Positions 28,822 through 37,732 are shown, numbered from the stretch's first letter. The stretch is 64,000 bases of DNA from Flavobacterium sp. ASW18X (GCF_005144745.1 NZ_SWKK01000018.1:1-64000), one strand, 5' to 3'. Numbers and translations: made by a program. Notes: generated from the letters alone by a model not told the origin.

Positions 28822-29502
28822 ATGAAAACAAAAAAATTAAATTTTAGAATTTTAATGATGGTACTTGGTGCCGTTTTAGTGTATTCTTGCTCAAAAGACG
28901 AAGAGCCGAAACCAGAATCTTTAAGTGGTGAAAACGAGATGTTGTCTTTTCAATTTCTTGTGGAAGACCAACCTGATCGATTGATAGTAGACGTCGATGC
29001 TGAAATTGATGGAGTCAATCTCAACGCCCAAGTTTTTCCTTTATATGTAGCCTCAGCTTTGACACCAGTGATAACTGTATCAGAAGGGGCGGATTATAGC
29101 CCAAAAGGTTCTCAAGATTTTACCGAGCCTGTGACCTATACCGTTACGGCTGAGGACGGTACAACCAAGTCTTATTCAGTATCAATTGAAGAAAACTTCA
29201 CCTCCAGGAACTTAAGCGAAATAATCAATTGGGCCATTCTTGATGGGGACTCAGAATTCAACCCTATTGATGACGATATTTATGGGGAAATAAATGATGA
29301 CAGCAACTCTATAATTTTCACCTTTCCATCGGGTTCTGATGTTTCCACCATCGACCCTCAAATTCAGTTTGTTGAAATGGATGGAACAATTCTTACAGGT
29401 GGCACTTTTCTAGATTTCAGTGAAGGAGGACCCATAATTTTGGAATATAGAGAGCAAGATGGTTCTGGGTTGTACATTAGTTTTGACATTGCATTTGAAT
29501 AA
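28822..29502 (+). CDS. DUF5018-like lipoprotein
   Basis: The 226-residue protein has a lipobox (AVLVYSC, cysteine 23), then a linker with KDEEPKPESLSGENEMLSFQ. The sequence has two modules of the kind seen in DUF5018 proteins: an N-terminal block ending VTYTVTAEDGTTKSYSVSIE (residues about 35-135) and a similar second block. DUF5018 proteins are predicted surface or periplasmic lipoproteins of unknown role. It precedes a collagen-like lipoprotein whose start of translation resembles its own (MKTK, then a hydrophobic run and a short acidic linker). Confidence 0.62.
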   Translation: MKTKKLNFRILMMVLGAVLVYSCSKDEEPKPESLSGENEMLSFQFLVEDQPDRLIVDVDAEIDGVNLNAQVFPLYVASALTPVITVSEGADYSPKGSQDFTEPVTYTVTAEDGTTKSYSVSIEENFTSRNLSEIINWAILDGDSEFNPIDDDIYGEINDDSNSIIFTFPSGSDVSTIDPQIQFVEMDGTILTGGTFLDFSEGGPIILEYREQDGSGLYISFDIAFE

Positions 29503-29555
29503 CTCATTTCCTAGAATAGTTTCCCGGGATATTTAACCTTTCAATATAAAATGAT

Positions 29556-30254
29556 ATGAAGACAAAATTTTTAACAAATAAAGTTGTACCGATGATACTT
29601 GGTGCCATATTAGTTTTTTCCTGCTCTGTGGAAGACGGTATTGATGGAGCGGTCGAACCTCAAGGGCTCCAGGGCATTCAAGGTCCCAAAGGAGACCAAG
29701 GAGAACCAGGTCAGGACGGAAACGATGGTACTGATGGACAAAATGGCCAGGACGGCACGGACGGACAAGATGGAGCAAATGGACAAGATGGAGCCGACGG
29801 AGAAGATGGGCAGGACGGGAATGCCAATGTAGCAAGTGTACTCTATGATGTATCCGACTGGTCAGGCTCTACCCGTAGTGTAGATTTACCATTTATACCA
29901 TATTCGGTCTATGAGCAGGGTGCTATTTTGGCATACTTAAAATCTGGGATGGTTTGGCACCCAATTCCAAACACTAGGGTCCTTACAAATAGTAACGACT
30001 ATATAGATGTAAATACTTGGATGACTGAAGGACCCAATGGAAGTTTTTTCTATGCGATGGAATTTACTAAATCAGATGTTTTATTTGCAATATCATCTGG
30101 AGACCTAGATGTCCTGAAAATTGTAATTATCGAGGCATCGACAACTATTAATGGAAAATCCGAGGCTACTTCAATTCTGGCTAAAATGAAGAGCGATGGC
30201 ATAGACCCTAATAATTATTATGAAGTAATGGATTATTTCAATCTGGAATATTAA
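29556..30254 (+). CDS. collagen-like lipoprotein
   Basis: The 232-residue protein has a lipobox (ILVFSC, cysteine 23). Residues about 37-89 consist of uninterrupted Gly-x-y triplets, at least 17, dominated by GQD, GND, GTD and GAD. Beyond this a globular domain of about 140 residues begins ANVASVLYDVSDWSGSTRSV. Such bacterial collagen-like stalks form triple helices that hold a C-terminal domain away from the outer membrane. The globular domain is not recognised. It ends the envelope locus and precedes a strong terminator. Confidence 0.8.
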   Translation: MKTKFLTNKVVPMILGAILVFSCSVEDGIDGAVEPQGLQGIQGPKGDQGEPGQDGNDGTDGQNGQDGTDGQDGANGQDGADGEDGQDGNANVASVLYDVSDWSGSTRSVDLPFIPYSVYEQGAILAYLKSGMVWHPIPNTRVLTNSNDYIDVNTWMTEGPNGSFFYAMEFTKSDVLFAISSGDLDVLKIVIIEASTTINGKSEATSILAKMKSDGIDPNNYYEVMDYFNLEY

Positions 30255-30270
30255 AAGTTTGAAACCTATA

Positions 30271-30302
30271 AAAAAACCACGGCTCAGACCGTGGTTTTTT
30301 GT
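30271..30302. terminator. bidirectional terminator overlapping the end of lipB
   Basis: AAAAAACCACGG (30271-30282) pairs with CCGTGGTTTTTT (30289-30300) around a 6-base loop. The lipB stop codon lies in the loop, so this hairpin serves both convergent genes. Confidence 0.9.
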
Positions 30303-31000
30303 TTTATGATTTCCGCCTCAAAAAGCGTTGTGAAATGCTTTAATAATTTTTGCTTCACTTCATCTATATCCACCTCCTTCTTCCCTAACTCTACATTTAA
30401 AGAGGTAACAGCCTTGTCTTTAATCCCACAGGGAATCATTAAATCAAAATAGCCTAAATCTGCATTGACGTTCAAAGCGAACCCGTGCATGGTTACCCAG
30501 CGGCTGGCACGTACGCCCATGGCACAAATTTTTCGAGCAAAAGGGGTTCCTACATCTAACCAAACACCCGTTTCACCCTCGGAACGTTCTGCTTTTAAAC
30601 CATATTCTGACAGGGTCAAAATAACCATTTCCTCTAAAAAACGTAGGTATTTGTGTATATCGGTAAAGAAATTATCAAGGTCTAAAATGGGATAACCCAC
30701 CACTTGTCCAGGACCATGATAGGTAATATCTCCACCCCTATTTATTTTATAGAAGGTAGCGCCTTTTTCTTCCAGAACTTTGTCGTCTACCAGAAGATTG
30801 GCCATATTTCCACTTTTGCCCAAAGTATACACGTGCGGATGCTCTACAAATAGAAAATGGTTTGGAGTTTCTAGCCCCGCATCTTCCCTTCTATTTCTAA
30901 TCTTTACGTCTACAATATTTTTAAATAACGATTCCTGATAATCCCAAGTTTCTTTGTAGTCCTTCTGCCCTAAGTCCTCTAAATGTACCTTTTTATTCAT
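30284..31000 (-). CDS. lipB: octanoyltransferase LipB
   Basis: The protein transfers octanoyl from acyl carrier protein to lipoyl domains, the first step of lipoate assembly. It shows the LipB motif RGGDITYHGPGQVVGYPI, the catalytic cysteine region MIPCGIKD (Cys-Gly-Ile), and the KVCAMG-like RKICAMGVR. The family usually starts with MNKKVHLEDLG, which sets the start at 31000 rather than 31015. A TATCTTTG element sits only 5 bases further upstream. The gene follows a lipoprotein gene on the same strand by 26 bases. The last codons form part of the terminator hairpin. Confidence 0.95.
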   Translation of the reverse strand: MNKKVHLEDLGQKDYKETWDYQESLFKNIVDVKIRNRREDAGLETPNHFLFVEHPHVYTLGKSGNMANLLVDDKVLEEKGATFYKINRGGDITYHGPGQVVGYPILDLDNFFTDIHKYLRFLEEMVILTLSEYGLKAERSEGETGVWLDVGTPFARKICAMGVRASRWVTMHGFALNVNADLGYFDLMIPCGIKDKAVTSLNVELGKKEVDIDEVKQKLLKHFTTLFEAEIIKQKTTV

Positions 31001-31026
31001 ATAGCAAAGATACAAAATAGGGCAAT

Positions 31027-31761
31027 CTAGTCTTCTAGTTCTACCTCTATCTGTATAGATTCTGGGTCTTTTAGCATTTCTAGAAAATTAGCTTCGTAGA
31101 TTAAGGTTTTTCCATCCATAGAAAAGGTGGCCTCATCCAAATTAGTACGCTTTATACGTCTTGGAAAATGATATTTAAAGGTATACGTAGAACCCCCTAA
31201 AAACATCTCTGCACTTGCCAAACTATCTACACTTTGGTTAAATAATGCTTGGTCTACTATTTTAGCTGTTCTTTTAAACGTATTTCTCTTAAAAGAATAG
31301 TCCACCTTTGTTGAGCTACCATCAGCCTGTTTGGGCATGGGTTTAGATCCTGCCGTAGGGCCAACGGTACTAGCATTCTGGAACGCATTAAAAGCATCGT
31401 TCATCTGAGAAATCTTTTGAAAATCCCCAAACATATCAAACTTCATCAGACCTTCAGCATCGTTCATTTGCATTCGTAAACTAAAAGGCTCCAAACGCAT
31501 TAATTCTTCCCGTTCTTTAGGGCTCAGCGTTGCAATACTATCTCTTTTCTCTCTTATTAAATCCTTAAATACAATGGTAGAATCCATAACCTCTCCAGTT
31601 CTTGCGGAATCTGAGGGTATCATACTCATCATTTCGCTTCCATCAAATCCTATATTCAGCTTTCCAGAGCCATCCGCATTAAGGTAAATTTCTTCTGTAA
31701 AATTACAGGCTACAATTAGCACTGTTAGCATTAAAGCCAAAATAGATTTAGCTATTTTCAT
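31027..31761 (-). CDS. lipoprotein of unknown function
   Basis: The 244-residue protein has a lipobox (LTVLIVAC, cysteine 19). The early mature part reads LNADGSGKLNIGFDGSEMMS. No family recognised. Its beta-rich stretch STYTFKYHFPRRIKRTNLDE is followed by a short hydrophobic tail with acidic end. It is just upstream of lipB and just downstream of a Pmp3-like gene on the same strand. A role in the outer membrane or periplasm is all that can be said. Confidence 0.6.
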   Translation of the reverse strand: MKIAKSILALMLTVLIVACNFTEEIYLNADGSGKLNIGFDGSEMMSMIPSDSARTGEVMDSTIVFKDLIREKRDSIATLSPKEREELMRLEPFSLRMQMNDAEGLMKFDMFGDFQKISQMNDAFNAFQNASTVGPTAGSKPMPKQADGSSTKVDYSFKRNTFKRTAKIVDQALFNQSVDSLASAEMFLGGSTYTFKYHFPRRIKRTNLDEATFSMDGKTLIYEANFLEMLKDPESIQIEVELED

Positions 31762-31767
31762 TGGTAT

Positions 31768-31923
31768 TTAGTTTGGATTATTTAGTATAACAAGTGCCGC
31801 GATTACCCCTGGCACCCAACCACAAAAGGTTAATAACAATACAATTAAAAAAGACCCGCATCCTTTACCAATTACGGCTAAAGGCGGAAATAAAATGGCC
31901 AATAATACTCTAATTAAACTCAT
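31768..31923 (-). CDS. YqaE/Pmp3 family membrane peptide
   Basis: This 51-residue protein is below normal size cut-offs. It reads MSLIRVLLAILFPPLAVIGK, then GCGSFLIVLLLTFCGWVPGV, then IAALVILNNPN. It has two membrane helices and the Pmp3/YqaE family hallmarks: FPPLAV, a Gly-Cys-Gly motif, LT.CGWVPG and the Ile/Val-rich end. Pmp3 proteins are small membrane proteins tied to salt and membrane stress in other organisms. It lies 6 bases upstream of the lipoprotein gene at 31027-31761 on the same strand, and is divergent from a LuxR-type regulator. Confidence 0.9.
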   Translation of the reverse strand: MSLIRVLLAILFPPLAVIGKGCGSFLIVLLLTFCGWVPGVIAALVILNNPN

Positions 31924-31988
31924 GATTTATTTTGATTGATGTACCTATTGGACGTATTTTAGGGTTCTTTGTTACAAAAATAGTTAGG

Positions 31989-33023
31989 GTGCACCAATTA
32001 CTACGCTTTTTTTTGCTTATACCGATGATTTGCATAGGGCAATATCAATTTAAGGGTTCAGTCACCGATGAACTAAAAAACAAACCCATATTCCTATCAC
32101 TTATAAACGATTTGAACAAGACAGAACGCGTTTACCAGGACCAAATAATTCAGCAGACCACAACAGATAGCCTAGGTTATTTTCTATTTGAAGGTGAGCA
32201 ATTGCCCACCAACAACAGCCTGTTAAGATTGCATATAGACACTTGTACCGATACTATAAGAAACCAGCACTTTATGCAAACTTGTGAAGACACTAAATCC
32301 ATATTATTTCTAGCAAAAAATACGGACAGTCTATATTTTCCGATGTCTGATTTTGGCGAAGCTTTTTGCAGCATAGAAGGCACCAATCCTATTGCTAAAG
32401 GCTTTCTAGATTTAGCGTTAATAAAAGATGCGTTTATACATGATTTTACGGGCAAAGAAACTTCTGCTGAGAAACAATTAAAATTTAACCAGTGGTTTAC
32501 CCAATTTCATGAGTTTGCACAAACCCAAAACGAGCCGCTTTTAGAAGCTTATCTTCTATTTTATTTGGGCAACCCTACCGCAGAAACATATGATGACTAC
32601 AAGACTTTTTTAGCAGAACTACATAATCAGAAACCAATATTTAGCACTTCTAACCCCACCACTTTAAACCCTAATTTTAGAGCGCAAGTCAACCAAAAAT
32701 TAGCTTCGCTTGGTCTAGTTACCGTAGCTGTCAATTCTACATTAAATGTTTTTTGGATAGCACTTAGCATCGTTGGCGTGCTAATGGTCGTCTTTGTTTT
32801 ATATCGCATTGGCAAAAGAACTTCTTCCAAGGCAAAACTAACAGCGATATTAACCCCGCAAGAACTTAAAATTGCCAAAGCAATCGCGGCTCAAAAAACC
32901 AATAAGGAGATAGCCACAGAGTTATTCATTAGTCTAAGTACTGTAAAAACCCACATAAACAACATCTATAAGAAACTGGGAATTACGGACAGAGAAATGC
33001 TAAGCAAATACCTATCCGATTAA
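31989..33023 (+). CDS. membrane-anchored LuxR-type transcriptional regulator
   Basis: The GTG at 31989 gives a compact signal sequence (VHQLLRFFLLIPMICIGQYQ); a TTG at 31932 is an alternative, which would make the protein 363 residues. An extracytoplasmic region with carboxypeptidase-regulatory-like strands (YQFKGSVTDELKNKPIFLSL) and helical parts follows. One membrane segment is at about 258-278 (LNVFWIALSIVGVLMVVFVLY). The C-terminal LuxR HTH is LTPQELKIAKAIAAQKTNKE onward, ending near DREMLSKYLSD. It is thus a one-protein sensor-regulator that could bind DNA from the membrane. It has no histidine kinase part. Confidence 0.75.
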   Translation: MHQLLRFFLLIPMICIGQYQFKGSVTDELKNKPIFLSLINDLNKTERVYQDQIIQQTTTDSLGYFLFEGEQLPTNNSLLRLHIDTCTDTIRNQHFMQTCEDTKSILFLAKNTDSLYFPMSDFGEAFCSIEGTNPIAKGFLDLALIKDAFIHDFTGKETSAEKQLKFNQWFTQFHEFAQTQNEPLLEAYLLFYLGNPTAETYDDYKTFLAELHNQKPIFSTSNPTTLNPNFRAQVNQKLASLGLVTVAVNSTLNVFWIALSIVGVLMVVFVLYRIGKRTSSKAKLTAILTPQELKIAKAIAAQKTNKEIATELFISLSTVKTHINNIYKKLGITDREMLSKYLSD

Positions 33024-33115
33024 ATTTCAACCCGGGGTCTAGACCCAATCTCAACCCCATAAAAATTCAAACAAAAAGGATTTAGAATGATTTTGGCCTA
33101 AAAATCCAAAACATC

Positions 33116-33664
33116 ATGAAAAATCTAATAATTACAAGTTTTACATTACTCTTTATTTACAACCTAAACGCCCAAACCGAACTACAATTTAAAAGCGGGA
33201 CGCCATTTTTATTGGGAGAAATAGCCCAAGAGCATTTAGAAAAACCTCCCTACAAAAACTGGTTTGCTCCTAATTTTGAAAAGGCCACCATAAACCAAAA
33301 ACTAATTACGCCATTGGCAGAAAAAATTACCCATAAAAAAATCTTGCTGTTCATGGGTACTTGGTGTAGAGACAGTAAAAGAGAAGTTCCCACAATTTTG
33401 AAATTATTACAGCATCTAAATTTTCCAAACAACCAATTAGAGATTATAGCGGTAGACGGCAGAAAAGAATTTTATAAAACAAGTCCTGATGGTAAAGCAA
33501 CTACCTATAATCTTAAAAGAGTACCCACACTAATTGTCTTAGAAAACAATAAAGAATTAAACCGTATTGTAGAAACACCTATTATTTCTTGGGAAGCAGA
33601 TCTATTAGCTATTTTAAACCAACAAAAATACGTTCCCAACTATACCACAAACAGAATGGAATAA
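33116..33664 (+). CDS. thioredoxin-like exported protein
   Basis: The 182-residue protein has a signal peptide to LNAQ. The thioredoxin-like fold is indicated by KKILLFMGTWCRDSKREVPT, VDGRKEF and the cis-proline context RVPTLIVLENNKEL. The active site is WCRDS, so the second cysteine of the usual CxxC is replaced by serine. It therefore cannot act as a standard dithiol oxidoreductase and may work as a monothiol or in binding. It ends before a terminator and the lysS gene. Confidence 0.75.
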   Translation: MKNLIITSFTLLFIYNLNAQTELQFKSGTPFLLGEIAQEHLEKPPYKNWFAPNFEKATINQKLITPLAEKITHKKILLFMGTWCRDSKREVPTILKLLQHLNFPNNQLEIIAVDGRKEFYKTSPDGKATTYNLKRVPTLIVLENNKELNRIVETPIISWEADLLAILNQQKYVPNYTTNRME

Positions 33665-33676
33665 GTTCATGATATT

Positions 33677-33713
33677 AAAGCGCAAAAGTGTAATTTTGCG
33701 CTTTAATTTTTTT
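33677..33713 (+). terminator. rho-independent terminator
   Basis: AAAGCGCAAAA (33677-33687) pairs with TTTTGCGCTTT (33694-33704), then TAATTTTTTT follows. The second arm also contains a TAnnTTTG-like element (TAATTTTG, 33691-33698) 20 bases before the lysS start. Confidence 0.85.
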
Positions 33714-33718
33714 AGCCC

Positions 33719-35410
33719 ATGCAACTGTCAGAGCAAGAAATAGTACGTAGAGAAAAATTAGGCAAGCTTAGAGAAATGGGGATTGACCCATACCCTGCTG
33801 CATTATATCCTGTAGACCATACTTCTAAACAAATTAAATCTTCTTTTGAAGAGGGTAAAAAAGTGGTGGTTTCTGGTAGACTGATGAGTAGAAGAATTCA
33901 AGGAAAAGCTTCTTTTGCGGAATTGCAAGACAGTGAAGGGAGAATACAAGTCTACTTTAACCGTGACGAAATTTGCCCTAGTGAAGACAAAAATTTGTAT
34001 AATGAGGTGTATAAAAAACTTCTAGACATTGGTGATATCATTGGGGTAGAAGGGGAATTATTTACCACCCAAGTTGGCGAAAAAACCATAATGGTTAAAA
34101 ACTTCACTCTGTTAAGTAAAGCACTTAGACCCTTACCCCTACCAAAGGTAGACGCAGAAGGCAAGGTGTTTGATGAATTTAATGACCCAGAGTTGCGTTA
34201 CCGCCAGCGCTATGTAGACTTAGTGGTAAACCCAAAGGTAAAAGAAACCTTTATTAAGCGAACAAAAATCACAAATAGCATACGTGAGTTCTATAATGCA
34301 AAGGGATATTTAGAGGTAGAAACACCCATTTTACAGCCTATTCCAGGTGGTGCAGCCGCTAGACCCTTCTTAACGCATCATAACGCATTAAATATTCCGC
34401 TATACCTAAGAATTGCTAACGAATTATACCTAAAACGATTGATTGTTGGCGGTTTTGACGGTGTTTACGAGTTTGCTAAGGATTTTAGAAACGAAGGAAT
34501 GGACCGTACCCATAATCCGGAATTTACGGTAATGGAATTATACGTTGCCTACAAGGATTACAATTGGATGATGGATACCACAGAGCAATTGTTAGAAAAA
34601 ATTGCTTTGGATGCCAATGGAAGCACCAAAATAACCGTTGGAGAAAATGAGATTGAATTTAAAGCTCCTTATGCCAGAGTACCAATTTTAGATGCTATTA
34701 AAGAACATACAGGAATTGATGTTTCTGGTATGGATGAAGGGCAACTAAGAGAAACTGCCAAAAATTTAGGCTTGGAAGTGGATGATACCATGGGCGTTGG
34801 TAAGTTAATTGATGAGATTTTTGGTGAAAAATGTGAGCACCATTACATACAACCTACATTTATTACAGATTACCCAAAAGAAATGAGTCCGTTAACCAAA
34901 GCACACAGAAGCAAACCAGGATTAACTGAGCGTTTTGAGTTGATGGTGAACGGTAAAGAATTGGCTAATGCGTATTCCGAGCTAAATGATCCTATTGACC
35001 AAAGAGAACGTTTTGAAGACCAATTAAAACTTTCTGAAAAAGGTGACGATGAGGCCATGTTTATAGACCAAGACTTTTTACGGGCTTTAGAATATGGGAT
35101 GCCACCAACATCTGGTATTGGCATAGGTATAGATCGTTTGGTGATGTTAATGACGAATAACTCTTCTATACAAGAAGTACTTTTCTTCCCGCAAATGCGA
35201 CCAGAAAAGAAAAAAGTAGAACTTACAGAAGAAGAAAAAGCAATAATAGCTATTCTTAAACCACAGGGAGAAATGCCATTAGCAGACCTTAAAGCCGCTG
35301 CAGGACTGAGCGGTAAAAAATGGGATAAGAGCAGTAAAAATTTATCCAAATTGGGGCAGATTAAAATAGAAAAAACTGCGGATGTACTTTTAGTTAAGTA
35401 TACAGGTTAA
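33719..35410 (+). CDS. lysS: lysyl-tRNA synthetase, class II
   Basis: The 563-residue protein has the N-terminal OB-fold anticodon-binding domain (about 55-150). It has class II motif 2 ([14 protein letters not shown]) and motif 3 ([12 protein letters not shown]). Residues about 500-563 are an extra C-terminal extension with a winged-helix-like pattern ([20 protein letters not shown]) not found in E. coli LysS, but seen in Bacteroidota. It charges tRNA-Lys. It ends with a good terminator; its promoter may lie in the preceding terminator. Confidence 0.97.
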   Translation: MQLSEQEIVRREKLGKLREMGIDPYPAALYPVDHTSKQIKSSFEEGKKVVVSGRLMSRRIQGKASFAELQDSEGRIQVYFNRDEICPSEDKNLYNEVYKKLLDIGDIIGVEGELFTTQVGEKTIMVKNFTLLSKALRPLPLPKVDAEGKVFDEFNDPELRYRQRYVDLVVNPKVKETFIKRTKITNSIREFYNAKGYLEVETPILQPIPGGAAARPFLTHHNALNIPLYLRIANELYLKRLIVGGFDGVYEFAKDFRNEGMDRTHNPEFTVMELYVAYKDYNWMMDTTEQLLEKIALDANGSTKITVGENEIEFKAPYARVPILDAIKEHTGIDVSGMDEGQLRETAKNLGLEVDDTMGVGKLIDEIFGEKCEHHYIQPTFITDYPKEMSPLTKAHRSKPGLTERFELMVNGKELANAYSELNDPIDQRERFEDQLKLSEKGDDEAMFIDQDFLRALEYGMPPTSGIGIGIDRLVMLMTNNSSIQEVLFFPQMRPEKKKVELTEEEKAIIAILKPQGEMPLADLKAAAGLSGKKWDKSSKNLSKLGQIKIEKTADVLLVKYTG

Positions 35411-35435
35411 AACCCTACTTTTTAAAATTTTACAA

Positions 35436-35470
35436 AGAAAAGGAAAGCATCGCTGTCCTTTTCTTTTTTC
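35436..35470 (+). terminator. rho-independent terminator of lysS
   Basis: AGAAAAGGAAAGC (35436-35448) pairs with GCTGTCCTTTTCT (35452-35464) with one mismatch and a 3-base loop, then a run of T. Confidence 0.82.
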
Positions 35471-35501
35471 TTTCCACTAAATACCTTAGCTTAGAATCCC
35501 G

Positions 35502-36932
35502 ATGGAACTAAGTAAACGACTGGGGCTTATAACGGGACCTCTATTATTTTTAGTAGTGCTTTTTTTACCGTTTGATTTGATTAACCCCAAAGGGGATGCT
35601 GTAATTGCGGTTGCACTTTGGATGCTCATCTGGTGGATTACAGAAGCTACTTCAATTTCCGTTACTGCCTTATTACCGCTACTCCTTTTCCCTATTCTAA
35701 ACATATTACCAATTGCAGAAGTAGGCGCAAATTACGGTAGCCCAATTGTTTTCCTCTTTTTTGGAGGGTTTGTAATGGCGCTTGCGCTAGAAAAAGTGAA
35801 TCTTCACAGGCGTATTGCCTTAAACATTATAAAAATCACGGGAACAACCCCGAATAAAGTTGTTCTAGGCTTTATGATTGCAACAGCCACTCTAAGCATG
35901 TGGATTAGCAATACGGCAAGCACGGTAGTAATGTTACCTATTGCTCTATCGGTTATCAATTTGTTGATACACGATGCTGATGGCTTTACAAAAAAAGACA
36001 AAAACTTTGCGCTTTGTGTTATGCTAGGCATCGCCTTCTCTGCTAATGTGGGCGGAGTAGCAACGGTCATTGGAACACCACCCAACTCCGTTATGATTGG
36101 GTTATTAGAAAATGAATATGGCATTCAAATTTCGTTTTTAAAATGGATGGTCATGGGGCTTCCTTTCTCCATAATACTAATTGGAATTACGTATATGGTA
36201 TTAGTTAAATGGATGTACCCAAGCACTGGACTGCGTTTTACCGCTTCTAAAGATGTGGTACAACAAGAGCTAGATAAATTAGGGCCTACTACGGGCAAAG
36301 AAAAGCAAGTGCTTATTATTTTTGCAATTACCATCTTCCTTTGGATATTTCGTTCTTTAATCAATAATCTACTTCCTAATCTTGGTTTAACAGATACCAT
36401 GATTAGCATTTTTGCCGCCATATCCCTTTTTGCCATTCCCTATAAAACAAAACATAAAGATTTTATCATAGAATGGAAAGACACTTCTAGGCTAGCATGG
36501 GGAATTTTGATATTATTTGGAGGGGGTTTAGCATTGGCTAAAGGTATGTCTGTGAGCGGCATTGTAGACCTTGTTGCTACCACCATTGCAGAGAGCGATG
36601 TAAGTATTCTATTAACTGCATCTTTGTTAATACTTCTTATGCTTTTTATGACGGAACTTATGAGCAACGTAGCACTGGTAGCCGTTTTAGCACCTGTAGT
36701 AGCAGGTATTGCTATTGGTTTAGAAATTCCTATTCTTTATCTATTGATTCCGGTAACTATGGCCAGTAGCTGCGCTTTTATGCTACCCATGGCAACCCCA
36801 CCAAATGCTATTGTTTTTGCCAGCGGCCATGTTAAAGTTTCAGAAATGGCTAAAGCAGGGGTCCTTTTAAATCTTATTTCGGTAGTACTTTTAATACTTG
36901 TATTCCAATTTGTCTTACCACACCTTTTCTAA
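35502..36932 (+). CDS. SLC13/DASS family anion:sodium symporter
   Basis: The 476-residue protein has about 12 membrane segments. It carries DASS-family markers: SNTASTVVMLPIALSVINLL near residue 130, the ASSCAFMLPMATPPNAIVFA motif near residue 425 and GGFVMALALEKVNLHRR. DASS proteins import di- or tricarboxylates or sulfate with sodium; the substrate cannot be assigned here. It lies alone between lysS and a convergent LRR gene. Start at ATG 35502. Confidence 0.88.
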   Translation: MELSKRLGLITGPLLFLVVLFLPFDLINPKGDAVIAVALWMLIWWITEATSISVTALLPLLLFPILNILPIAEVGANYGSPIVFLFFGGFVMALALEKVNLHRRIALNIIKITGTTPNKVVLGFMIATATLSMWISNTASTVVMLPIALSVINLLIHDADGFTKKDKNFALCVMLGIAFSANVGGVATVIGTPPNSVMIGLLENEYGIQISFLKWMVMGLPFSIILIGITYMVLVKWMYPSTGLRFTASKDVVQQELDKLGPTTGKEKQVLIIFAITIFLWIFRSLINNLLPNLGLTDTMISIFAAISLFAIPYKTKHKDFIIEWKDTSRLAWGILILFGGGLALAKGMSVSGIVDLVATTIAESDVSILLTASLLILLMLFMTELMSNVALVAVLAPVVAGIAIGLEIPILYLLIPVTMASSCAFMLPMATPPNAIVFASGHVKVSEMAKAGVLLNLISVVLLILVFQFVLPHLF

Positions 36933-36934
36933 AT

Positions 36935-36961
36935 AAAAAAGGCCCCGTTACACGGAGCCCT
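36935..36961 (-). terminator. terminator of the LRR gene
   Basis: On the minus strand GGCTCCGT pairs with ACGGGGCC (one mismatch) across a 3-base loop, followed by TTTTTTATTT. The T tail faces the minus-strand gene; it may act weakly in the other direction. Confidence 0.7.
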
Positions 36962-36982
36962 CTTAGATGCAAGTTTAATTTT

Positions 36983-37732
36983 CTATTCCATATCAGAGAA
37001 TTTTAACGTAGCTGCGCCTGTGCTTGCATTGTTAAAATTTATAGCTTTAATACTTTTTCCTTCTATCGCAATATCTGTAACCACTAATTGTTGTTCTGCT
37101 AAAGTTTTTAAGTTGTCTAAATCCTCAAAATCATTGTACGCTAAATACAATTCTTTTAAGTTGATAAGATGTTCCATACCCGTAGGCATTTTTCCATTTA
37201 ATTTATTTTTAGTCAGCACCAAGGTTCTTAAATTCTTTAGCTCTGGTAATGATTTTGGCAATGCCCCGGTTAACTGATTATCTGCTAAATTAAACTCTTG
37301 TAATTGCTGCAATCTGTTAATGGTTTGTGGAATTTTACCACTAAAGTTATTACCGCTTAAATCCACTACGCGTAAGTCATCAAACTTACGAAGCTCTGCA
37401 GGTATTTTACCTTTAAGATTGTTACCGGATAAATCCAATACTTTTAAGTGGGTAAGATTACCTATAGTTAAAGGTAAATTTCCTTTTAAATTGTTGTTAG
37501 ACAGGTCTAGTCCAGTTACTTTACCATTTTCTACGGTAACACCGTACCAAGTGCGGATAGGTTTGGTGGTATCCCAAATATGAGTCCACTCATGGCCATT
37601 GGTTCTAGAACGTAGTTCTAATAATGCAATAACTTCTCTTTGACTTACTTCTTCTTGTGCGCTAAGATTTGCGTGGAATGCAAACATTACCAAACACAAT
37701 GCCATTAACTTGCCGTATAGTGTCTTGTTCAT
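36983..37732 (-). CDS. leucine-rich repeat exported protein
   Basis: The 249-residue protein has a signal peptide (to LSAQ), then a cap with WYGVTVENGKVTGLDL. It has plant-type LRRs of 23-24 residues, residues about 65-205. The repeats follow LxxLxxLDLSxNxLxGxIP (for example LKVLDLSGNNLKGKIPAEL and LRVVDLSGNNFSGKIPQTI), about six units. The C-terminus is a short non-repeat tail. LRR proteins with this layout bind proteins or peptides outside the cell. It stands alone on the minus strand. Ligand unknown. Confidence 0.85.
   Translation of the reverse strand: MNKTLYGKLMALCLVMFAFHANLSAQEEVSQREVIALLELRSRTNGHEWTHIWDTTKPIRTWYGVTVENGKVTGLDLSNNNLKGNLPLTIGNLTHLKVLDLSGNNLKGKIPAELRKFDDLRVVDLSGNNFSGKIPQTINRLQQLQEFNLADNQLTGALPKSLPELKNLRTLVLTKNKLNGKMPTGMEHLINLKELYLAYNDFEDLDNLKTLAEQQLVVTDIAIEGKSIKAINFNNASTGAATLKFSDME

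Noticed and set aside
34870-35349. 159-residue minus-strand frame
   Set aside because: It is antisense to conserved lysS sequence; there is no promoter or recognisable protein motif.
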